Program-made: the position numbers and the translations under genes
The notes under the pieces: model-generated
What the model saw: only the letters and a program-made list of their open reading frames with translations
Database searches by the model: none
What the model was told of the DNA's origin: nothing
Shown: in pieces, positions 1-7,600 of the stretch
How the letters are laid out: each line of letters starts with the position of its first letter
Numbering within the stretch: position 1 is the first letter of the stretch
Source: Limisphaerales bacterium
Lineage (GTDB): Bacteria > Verrucomicrobiota > Verrucomicrobiia > Limisphaerales > UBA11358
DNA length: 8,271 bases
Direction: 5' to 3'
Assembly (NCBI GenBank): GCA_027451565.1
Contig: DAIDJC010000147.1
Coordinates: 1 to 8,271, forward strand

Positions 1-12
1 TAAATTTACGAT

Positions 13-3000
13 TTATGCGTTCCTCTTTTGACTTTCAAATCCGTCCTGCGACTTAATCCGCCGTGGCCAGTGTCGTCTTGGGACCTCCCACCCTCCGCCA
101 TCGGTATTCAAGCCGCCCCGGTTTTCCATCAGCAATATGCGCTGGCCCGTGGGGCTGACCAACGTGAAGGTCATGTCTGAAATTTGCGGGGATTTCACCA
201 CCAACCCCACGCTGGCCGACTCCACCAACTGAGTGGCGGTCACCGAAATGGGCGGACTAATCGTGACCACATCCGACGGCAGCGGCGTGGGACCGGAGGA
301 GGTGTAGTTGAAGGTATCGTTGATGGACGTATCTATGCCCAGCGAGGCCGCGATATAAACGTTGGCCGGGCTGGAGCCGGGGTTATAGATGCTGATGAAA
401 TAATTACCGATGTCCAAGGGGGGTCCGATGGAAATGGAATTGCCGGGATTACCGCCAGAAAACACGGTGTTGGTCAGGCCGACGGCAAAATCATAAACAC
501 TGGCCGTCGGCGCCGAGCCGAATTTTTCATACATTTGCAGCGGCGGACTAACCAACGGCGGCAGGTTGGTGGCGAAAAAGGTGAGGTTGGTGAAACCCGG
601 TGGAACGGACACATAATCTGAAAACCATCCCCCGGCTGGAATGGCCACGACGATTCCCGGAAAGAGGAGATTCAGGTGTGGCTGAATGAGAAGCGAAAGC
701 TGGCTCACCTGGCCTGTGGCGCCCTGAGAATCGTCTGTCTCATTCAAAATCCATACGCCAACCGCAGACTTGCCCTGGAATTGCAGCAGGCCGCCGGGGC
801 CATCCGCATTCCTGGAGCCGGGACTGGGGGTGGGGCTGTCATCATAGACCAGCGGTGTGATTGTGTTGTACGTGTTACCCAGTCCGTCGTGGTTGTTCAG
901 GATGGCGGTGGAACCGCTGAAGCTCAGCGCGCCGATCAAATCCCCGAAATTCTGGTGCTGGTTCAGGTTGGTGACCACGACATTTTGAATCGTCATCGGA
1001 GATGTGGCGATCGCAAAGACATTGGTGGTGCCCGGAACAGCGGGCGAGCCGTCGGGGACGTAGGCGGGAAGCAAAAGGCCGTTGACCAGCTCATCGCCAT
1101 TGGGAAGCAACTGGCTGAACGGCGTGGAAGTGAAAATGGGAATGAAAGAATATTCCGAGGCCATTTGATCCTCGGAAATCACCCCCACGTAATAAACCTC
1201 GCCGGGATGGGAATTGGTGAAGACCACGGCTTCAGTGCCGCCCCGGGTCAGGGACACGCCGCTGTTGTTCACCCCCGCAAGGCAGTTGGACAGCGTGACA
1301 GGACTCAGGTTGGTGAGACCGGGATCGGTTGTCACGTAAAGGTCAATGTCCGCCTGGGGCCGCGTGGCGTTGGCGGGATTCGCCTCCTCGTACACACCCA
1401 TGCGGGGAATGGAAAGATCATAGGCGTTGAAAGTGATGAACCCCGCGTTGGTCACATCAAAGGATTGTCCATTGGAATCAAGCGCATTGTTGGTGACCAC
1501 GTAGAAATGCCACTGGTTGGTCATTCCCAAAGTCAGGTCGCCATTGGCGCCCCAAATGGTGTTGGGCCCCAAGCCCACCTGGTTTGTGCCCTGAAACGGC
1601 GTGTTGGCGCCCACAAACTGGTTGAACAGGGCCTGGTTGGTGGTTCCCACATAGGTCACATCCTGGTCCGCAGTCAGGTTGCTCGCAATCCCCTGGTCGG
1701 TCACCGACGAAATGGCATCCGGCGCCTCGCCCTCCCCCACCGAGACCACCAGCGCAAAATCCTGCACCACGTCGTTGGTCTGCTCGGTCACCGCATTCAC
1801 GTTCACATCCCGTCCGAGCACCGTCACCGAGTAATGCCCGCCCAAAACCGGGGGAATGATGATGTTTTCCACATTGTTAACCGTGTCAATGTTGGGCGCC
1901 GCATTGGTGGGGGTCGGCAGGTTGTATCCTGCATTGCCATTGATGTCATTGCCAATAAACACGTCGCCCGTGTCGAGATTGGTGATGATCAATTCCAATC
2001 CATTGACCAGCTTGACGGCGGCGGATGGATCACCCGGCGGATCCGTCCAAACCAGCGTGGCTTGCAACTGGTAGGATTGCGGGGAATCCGCGGCATTGGT
2101 GTTGATGGTGACCAGGTAAGTATGACTCTGCCCCGTGGCCAGCGCATTGGTGGGGCTTTGATTGACAAAAAACATCGGCGTGGTGGAAAACGATCCAATG
2201 CTGGTGAGGTTGCTGGTCGTCACGGGGAGCGCATACTGGATGTTGGGCAGACCCCAGCCCTCCGTGTTCAGATCATTGGTCACTGACAAGGAATAGCTGC
2301 CCAGGGAACGCGTGCCATTGATCAGCATGGCCTTGAGCAAGGCGGGGCTTGGAACAACCCCGAGGTCCGACTGCAAATACTGCTGCACCAGCGCCAGCAT
2401 GCCGGAAACAGCGGGCGCAGCCATGCTGGTGCCGCTTTCATACCGGTACCAGGGCGCCAGGGTCTGGTTCAACTGCTCCAGCACCTGCTCCTCATTGCCT
2501 CCCGTGCTGTTGGTGGTGTCAATTGTAACCGTTAGATTGTAATTCACCGCCACGTTGGTTGTGTCGCCCACGGCAAAATCAAATCCATTGCCCGCAATGT
2601 TGGGAATCGTGAGATTACCGCCCCCCGGCGGAATCGCCAGGGTGTTGTTATAGGTGGTCATATCTATCAAACCAGGCGCGCCCACGGGATCCGGGTAGCC
2701 GGATTGCTGGGCATAAATCACCAGGCCGGGCGGAAACACAGTGGTGAACTGGTTCGACGTGATTTGAATCGTCACACTCACCGCGTTGGGCGGCACGGTC
2801 ACGTTGTAGTACTGAAGAACATTTGTGGTAACCGTCTGGTCTGTATAGACGGTGGGGGTCTGGTTGGTGGGATTGTAATAGGCATTGGTATCCCATTGGG
2901 ACGAACGGCAGGATACCACCCAGGAACCCGGCGCGACGACGTCCGGCTTGAAACGGCCGAATGGCCCCTCGGTGTTCACCCCCACATTGCCACGGGCGGA

Positions 3001-4545
3001 ATAGTAGGCCACCTGGTTGCTGGAATCGGACTGGCCCTCCCAAAAAGGCCCTGAGTTGGTCTGCCCGTAAGCAACATCCGTGATGACGTTGGTCAGGTCG
3101 CGCAATTGTTCCAGGGCGCCCACGGTGATCACGTTTTTAGCCGTGCCCGGTGAGAGGATCGTGTCATCATTGCCGCCGGTGCCGTCGCTGGATCCACCGC
3201 CGTCGTTGCCTGCGGCAAACACGTATAACACGGGCTGCGAGCCGGGAACCAATGGCATGGCATCACGCGTGGCGGCGTCGTAACTGGCGGCGGCCAGGTC
3301 GTAGTTGTTGTCACCCGCATAGGCCCAACTGTTGTTGGAAATCAAGGCATTGGTCACGGCAGGCTGTTGTTGGAGATAAAAATCGGGAATGCCATTTCCA
3401 TTGGCCTCGTCAACCCCGCCAACCACATACAATGAGGCAAGAGGCGCCTTGCCGCGAAAATCAGCATTGGTCACGGAACCTTGGGGTGGGGGGTTTACCG
3501 TGTGGGATTCCGACCCATTTCCGGCGATGATGCCAGCCACATGGGTGCCATGGCCGTTTGTATCCGTCAGGCTGATGGCGAAGTCGCCCGTCACGCGGTT
3601 GACGGAAAAATCCGGATGGGAGGCATCCACGCCTGAATCATTCATTTCCACCGTCACCCCCTGCCCGTCCAAGCCCAGCCAGTTGGCGTTGGTCACGGTG
3701 TCCGTGGAGATTCCCATGGTGACCCGTGCCAGGTCGTTGGCTCCCACCCGGGTGTGGCCCAGTTCAACAGCCTGCACCACCGGAAGTGAGGCCAGTTCTG
3801 CGAGCGTGCTGCGGGAGGATGCGAGCACTTTGACAATTTGTCCGCCAAAAGGCGAAGGTTCGGCAACACCCACGGGTTGAAAACCCGATTGCTCAAGGAT
3901 GGAAACGGAATTGGCGCTGAAAAGACCCACTGTCAGCATCGTGGCCGGCGGAATGGGATCATTCTGCGCGGCCAAAGCCAGCAGTGTGGGCTGCAATTTG
4001 AAATACGGCTGGTAAGGGATGACAGACTGAACCAGCGGGCTGCCGGCCAGTTCGCCTGCGGCGGAGGCCGTGGCCTGGACCAGATAGGCATTATTGGGGA
4101 TATAGGAAACGATGCGTCCGCCCACCTGTTGCAATGCCGCCCGGAATGCGGGCGTGATCACGCCCCTGGCTTGGACAATGTAAGCCCCCGGATCACCCTG
4201 CGCCTGCAACAGGGGCGGTATATTCAGAGCGCCAATGCTCGCGGTGGTGTCAATCAGGGCGTTTTGAAGCAGGATGGCATGGGGATTGTTCAACAATTGC
4301 CCCAGCTTTTTGGGCGTGTTGGAAAGCCGCCAGGCCAGTTGATTGGTGCCCTGCAGGAAGCCGGCATGCGAGGATTTTCCCGAAACGGTTTTGCGCCCGG
4401 ACGCTGTGGAGGATAGCCGGGGTGAAACCACCGGTGAAGAGGGCTTGCTCGTCCCCCCATTCGTGGAATGGCTCCATTGCCACCCCAGCCAGGCGCCGGC
4501 CAAAACAATGGCAAGGCAGGTTAAAATCCAAAATGTACGTTTCAT
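13..4545 (-). CDS. Secreted multidomain subtilisin-like serine protease (S8, KP-43-like), C-terminus apparently truncated
   Basis: Predicted exported endopeptidase of 1510 residues, numbered from the ATG at 4545. Residues 1-24 (MKR, then a hydrophobic run) form a signal peptide or membrane anchor. Residues about 119-268 hold two I9-like propeptide repeats. The catalytic domain follows, with Asp303 in NDSGVD, His332 in HGTHVAG, oxyanion Asn447 in AAGND and Ser707 in GTSMAAP; the site is complete, so activity is expected. An extra beta-rich segment of about 130 residues sits between PDVVAPG (534-540) and GTSMAAP. Residues about 810-945 resemble the C-terminal beta-barrel of KP-43-type subtilases (LVWTDPPG near 833, then NNVENI). 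Next come a PPC-like region (about 955-1155), a P-domain-like module (1187-1292), a second PPC-like module (1293-1402) and the start of another P-domain (1409-1485). The last 25 residues are basic and look out of place. A GTG at 4554 would add three residues; the ATG is preferred because it gives a standard signal start. No clear Shine-Dalgarno is visible. It lies 71 bp after the upstream gene, possibly in one operon. The S8 call is very sure; the outer domain names are fold-level guesses. Confidence 0.95.
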   Translation of the reverse strand: MKRTFWILTCLAIVLAGAWLGWQWSHSTNGGTSKPSSPVVSPRLSSTASGRKTVSGKSSHAGFLQGTNQLAWRLSNTPKKLGQLLNNPHAILLQNALIDTTASIGALNIPPLLQAQGDPGAYIVQARGVITPAFRAALQQVGGRIVSYIPNNAYLVQATASAAGELAGSPLVQSVIPYQPYFKLQPTLLALAAQNDPIPPATMLTVGLFSANSVSILEQSGFQPVGVAEPSPFGGQIVKVLASSRSTLAELASLPVVQAVELGHTRVGANDLARVTMGISTDTVTNANWLGLDGQGVTVEMNDSGVDASHPDFSVNRVTGDFAISLTDTNGHGTHVAGIIAGNGSESHTVNPPPQGSVTNADFRGKAPLASLYVVGGVDEANGNGIPDFYLQQQPAVTNALISNNSWAYAGDNNYDLAAASYDAATRDAMPLVPGSQPVLYVFAAGNDGGGSSDGTGGNDDTILSPGTAKNVITVGALEQLRDLTNVITDVAYGQTNSGPFWEGQSDSSNQVAYYSARGNVGVNTEGPFGRFKPDVVAPGSWVVSCRSSQWDTNAYYNPTNQTPTVYTDQTVTTNVLQYYNVTVPPNAVSVTIQITSNQFTTVFPPGLVIYAQQSGYPDPVGAPGLIDMTTYNNTLAIPPGGGNLTIPNIAGNGFDFAVGDTTNVAVNYNLTVTIDTTNSTGGNEEQVLEQLNQTLAPWYRYESGTSMAAPAVSGMLALVQQYLQSDLGVVPSPALLKAMLINGTRSLGSYSLSVTNDLNTEGWGLPNIQYALPVTTSNLTSIGSFSTTPMFFVNQSPTNALATGQSHTYLVTINTNAADSPQSYQLQATLVWTDPPGDPSAAVKLVNGLELIITNLDTGDVFIGNDINGNAGYNLPTPTNAAPNIDTVNNVENIIIPPVLGGHYSVTVLGRDVNVNAVTEQTNDVVQDFALVVSVGEGEAPDAISSVTDQGIASNLTADQDVTYVGTTNQALFNQFVGANTPFQGTNQVGLGPNTIWGANGDLTLGMTNQWHFYVVTNNALDSNGQSFDVTNAGFITFNAYDLSIPRMGVYEEANPANATRPQADIDLYVTTDPGLTNLSPVTLSNCLAGVNNSGVSLTRGGTEAVVFTNSHPGEVYYVGVISEDQMASEYSFIPIFTSTPFSQLLPNGDELVNGLLLPAYVPDGSPAVPGTTNVFAIATSPMTIQNVVVTNLNQHQNFGDLIGALSFSGSTAILNNHDGLGNTYNTITPLVYDDSPTPSPGSRNADGPGGLLQFQGKSAVGVWILNETDDSQGATGQVSQLSLLIQPHLNLLFPGIVVAIPAGGWFSDYVSVPPGFTNLTFFATNLPPLVSPPLQMYEKFGSAPTASVYDFAVGLTNTVFSGGNPGNSISIGPPLDIGNYFISIYNPGSSPANVYIAASLGIDTSINDTFNYTSSGPTPLPSDVVTISPPISVTATQLVESASVGLVVKSPQISDMTFTLVSPTGQRILLMENRGGLNTDGGGWEVPRRHWPRRIKSQDGFESQKRNA
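16..90 (-). other. Aberrant basic tail at the C-terminus of the protease
   Basis: The last 25 codons (residues 1486-1510, WEVPRRHWPRR... to QKRNA) hold five Arg and two Lys plus two Trp, while the preceding several hundred residues have very few Arg or Lys and are Asn/Thr/Gly-rich. They follow directly on the strand reading LMENRGGLNTDGGG, where P-domain-like modules normally continue for several tens of residues. The other two frames here also close quickly, one giving SRRTDLKVKRGTHKS before a stop at 6-8. This looks like non-native coding sequence reached by truncation or by a repeat joined to the gene. Which one cannot be settled here. Confidence 0.55.
84..99 (-). other. G-rich tract at the break in the final protease domain
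   Basis: On the coding strand this tract reads GGCGGAGGGTGGGAGG: five G-runs of 2-3 bases separated by single bases. It could form a two-tetrad G-quadruplex and is a plausible site for a sequencing, assembly or replication slip. It marks the point where the P-domain-like reading ends and the basic tail begins. Confidence 0.4.
2490..2883 (-). other. Beta-sandwich-like domain inserted in the subtilase catalytic domain
   Basis: The segment between the PDVVAPG motif (residues 534-540) and the catalytic GTSMAAP motif (705-711) is far longer than in compact subtilisins. Residues about 555-685 show alternating hydrophobic and polar residues with many Val, Thr and Asn (for example YNVTVPPNAVSVTIQITSN and the later NYNLTVTIDTTN), as expected of a beta-sandwich such as a PPC-type domain. 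It would sit near the active site and could restrict or bind substrate. Boundaries are approximate and the fold is inferred from composition. Confidence 0.6.
3742..4191 (-). other. Two propeptide-like repeats ahead of the catalytic domain
   Basis: Residues about 119-187 (from DPGAYIVQARG through IPNNAYLVQA to SVIPYQPYFKL) match the pattern of subtilase inhibitory propeptides: a short strand, a helix, a strand with NAYLV, then SPLVQSVIPY. Residues about 200-268 repeat the pattern (SVSILEQSGFQPVG, then QIVKVLASS, then LAELASLPVVQAVELG). The shared ends SPLVQSVIPY and LPVVQAVELG are the clearest sign of duplication. In related enzymes such segments act as folding chaperone and inhibitor and are removed on activation; mature enzyme would begin near residue 270. 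Confidence 0.6.
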
Positions 4546-4616
4546 AACAATCACACTGATGACGCCAGCCGGGCATTAGCCCGGCAAATCCGGCGCCAAA
4601 TGGGTTCACTTAATCA
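4546..4616 (-). other. Short intergenic spacer, no clear promoter or ribosome binding site
   Basis: This 71-bp spacer starts right after a TGA stop; the next in-frame codon (4614-4616) is also TGA, so termination of the giant protein is doubled. Apart from the GC-rich hairpin I see no convincing -35/-10 pair and no purine-rich Shine-Dalgarno before the protease ATG (the 15 bases before it are T/G-rich). Absence of a promoter would fit cotranscription of the two genes, but a non-canonical promoter cannot be excluded by eye. Confidence 0.5.
4568..4585. repeat. Perfect GC-rich inverted repeat (hairpin) between the two genes
   Basis: GCCGGGC, a 4-nt loop (ATTA on the plus strand), then GCCCGGC form a perfect 7-bp stem. 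It lies 32 bp after the stop of the giant-protein gene and 22 bp before the ATG of the protease. In the transcribed (minus) direction it is not followed by a T-run, so it is not a standard intrinsic terminator. A second CCGGC at 4590-4594 could pair with GCCGG at 4568-4572 in place of the first arm, so two exclusive folds are possible. It may modulate read-through or translation of the protease, or stabilise the end of the upstream message. The role is inferred; the repeat itself is certain. Confidence 0.7.
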
Positions 4617-7600
4617 TCATTCAGGCGGCAAAACATTGTAACTCTCCACATGGGAGACATAATTCGTGACCGGGAATCGCCCGGAAAGGTCCACGTGCTT
4701 TTGAATGGAGATCACGGCACGCACGGCGCTCTCGGCCACCACCTGGTAATTGGTCACCATTCCAAAATAAGTCCCACCAGCGGTCACCAAGCCATTCGGC
4801 GCCGGGCGCAGCGCCTGGCCATAGGCATAAATCACATACCGGGGCGTGGGTTCATCCCGCAACAACCCCATCATTTGCTGCGGCAGCCATTCATATTCCT
4901 GGTCATTAATGCCATAGGATTGCTCGATGTTCACCCCGCCTGCCTGGGGCTGGTTGTAACCCCAGTTGATGTAGGGGGATTGCTGGGTCAACGCCGGCGT
5001 GGCCAGGATGTCGCCGGCATGCTCAAAGGATCCCACCAAATGATCGGGTGGAAATGTGGAATCATTGAGGTTAAAACCGGACCGCTGAATATTGATGGCA
5101 TCAACCAACCCGCCCAAAAACGAGGCCGCCCCGGCAATTCCCGCCGGCTCGATGAAGTTGTGGGAATAGTTGTTCACGGGAATGGGGTTGCCCACACCAA
5201 TTGGATTGCGATACTCGTTCAGGTTGGTCAGCACCACCATGCCGCTCAAAAGGGCGGACCATGCCGCCAGATTGGTCTGGTTCACCGACAATGTGCCCAA
5301 GGCGGCGTTGGGGCTGGGCCGGGCGGTGAAGATGTCAAACAAAAGGCGGTCCTGAACCGGCGCGCTGTCAGCGGCATCATATTGATTCACATCCCCTGTC
5401 CACGCAGACCATGTGTTGGTTCCAACCGCGTTCCCAGCCAAAATATTGGTGGCTTTTAAATAGACAGTCTGCCAAGGGGTGCCGCGGTGAACCCGTCCGA
5501 TCCAGCCCACGGTGGGATACAAATTGGTGGGAAAATCCCAATACTCCGGATTCCAGACCGCCGGGTCTTTATACGCGGCATTGAAGGGATTTTGAAAATT
5601 GTAAAACAGGCCACTTTGCAACGCCGTGGGGGCTGCGTAACCCCAAGGCTGGTAGCGGCCCTTGACAATGTCCTGACCAAACGGCGCAATCGGCATGGGG
5701 AATGATCCCGAGGCGCTTGACACCAAACCTCCAGCCGTGGAGCCCACTCCGTTCACTTGCTGCCAGAAACCGTTAGTCTCTGACAACCCCTGATGCCATA
5801 CCGCTCCAGCACCCGCATTCAAATCACTGGCCAGGTAATGTACCAAGGGATCATTGACCTGGTACAGGTAGGGCACAAACACGTTACGCGTGGCCGTGTA
5901 GCCCGCTTGAACGACGTTGTTAGTAGCGTAAAAAGTCAATCCATCGAATGACATTTGGTGCGATGGCGTGAAAAAGGCGCTAAAATACGCAGTTCCAGCC
6001 TGAACGGAAGTCAGCGCCCCTGGGTAGCCTTCAGGTTGCCAAACTGCTCCCGGGGGAAGATTTTGCCCGTTCATGGAAATGGCAATCTGCTCTATATATC
6101 CATAGCTTGGGTTCAAGGGACTATTGCTGGCATTATTGGTGGACCAAAGGTAAAAACTGCCCGGCGGATCCGCGATTGCGGCTGATAGGTTGGTCGCATC
6201 CATGGGACCGCGCAACTGGACGTAATCAATCACATGACCCTCGTCCATGATGATGGCGCGCATCCAGTTGGTGGTCATTAATTCCATCGGCGGCAATAGA
6301 TCGCAGGAATCATTGTTTGACTCCCACGGATCAAAACCATTCACGTCAACAAATTGGTGTGCAGCCGTTTTATAAACCGCAGTGTCATCAAAAAAGGAGC
6401 CCCAGTTGCTGAAGGTATTGGCCCAATTGGCTGTCACGAAGGAGTTGGCATTGGGCATCCCGCCAATGGTGTTGGCCCACCGGGACCCTGGCCAGGCTCC
6501 ATTGGTGTTGAAACTGAAGGAGTCGGCGAACTTCTGCACCGGGTAACCGGGAGCATTGGACAAGCCCATCGAAACATAGTCGGCAAAATAAACGCTGAGT
6601 TTGCCTTGGGGCACATAATCGTTGGAATAAGAATTCCAAAAGGATGTGTTGAGATAATTTGAGATGGAGAGCTGGTACCAGTGGTTGGTGTAAAAGGTCT
6701 TTGAATTCAACGAATTTCTGCTCACCTGCAATTTCCTGGTCACTGAAACGGCATTCAGCATCGCCAACTGGTTGAAGGCGGGAAACCCTTTTTTGGCCCC
6801 AATGATCCAGGGCACGCCGTAAATATTTGCATTCATGATGGTGCTGTTCCCATAAAGCACACGCAATTTACCCGCATCCTGTGACACATCGTAAGGCGTG
6901 CTGAAATCATAGAGATCCCCAGAAAGGTCATTGTTGAGGCTGATTGGGAGCGGGAGCACCTGGGTATATCCCACAATGAAAATATTGGTGTCGCGGTCCA
7001 CGCGAAACAGCGGACGAAACACGCTTGGAAATTCCTCATTGGTGGAGGCCTCGAACAAATTCGCGGCCAGTTGCAACAACCGGTTGACCGCCGGCGAATA
7101 AACAAACTGCCCGTTCACATAAACAGGAATGTTGGTGAGCGAAAGCGCCGGCACCGTGTTGGTCCAACCCAGAAACGGGCTGGTGGAAACATTGGTCAGA
7201 CCAAATCCCGAGGGATCATTTGTGATCAATACCCCGTCCGGGTTTCGATAATAGTCCACGTAGGAGTAAAGCTGGCCATAGTAGGTGTTGGGCGGGTACA
7301 AGCCATAGAAGGTCTGCACGTATCCGTTGGGATTGGAGGCAAACCAATTGGTGCTGTAGTTCCGCAACAGGCGGTCTGCGGCATTGGTGAAAAAATCAAG
7401 TGGAGTCCAATATAACATATTTGTCTCCATGCCCGGCACCACCCTGCCATTCACAATGTTCCGAAAATTGAGGTTCATCTTTCCGTCATCCGGATCGGAA
7501 TCCGTCCCCATTTGCGACATCATCCGGTAAAAGGTGTACCGGTCATAGGTGGACGGATTGACTACACCGTTTTGGGTGTTTGCGGCGATAAGCCGGTTCA

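Noticed and set aside
676..2286. A 536-codon open frame on the plus strand, opposite the protease gene
   Set aside because: Its product is a Gly/Arg/His/Ile-rich string with no domain pattern or signal, lying fully antisense to a clear multidomain protease. It is a shadow of the coding strand's codon pattern.
4552..4554. GTG at 4554 as the protease start
   Set aside because: It adds only Met-Ile-Val before a standard Met-Lys-Arg signal start, and has no better ribosome binding site. It cannot be excluded.
4568..4585. Intrinsic transcription terminator after the giant protein gene
   Set aside because: The stem is good but no T-run follows it in the direction of transcription.
4343..5459. Plus-strand open frames across the spacer and the end of the giant protein gene (4343-4579, 4650-5459)
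   Set aside because: They overlap confident genes antisense, show no recognisable domain and have shadow-like composition.
7470..7515. EF-hand-like calcium loop in the giant protein (DSDPDDGKMNLNF)
   Set aside because: The Gly falls one position later than in a canonical EF-hand loop and the final acidic ligand is absent, so calcium binding is not supported.
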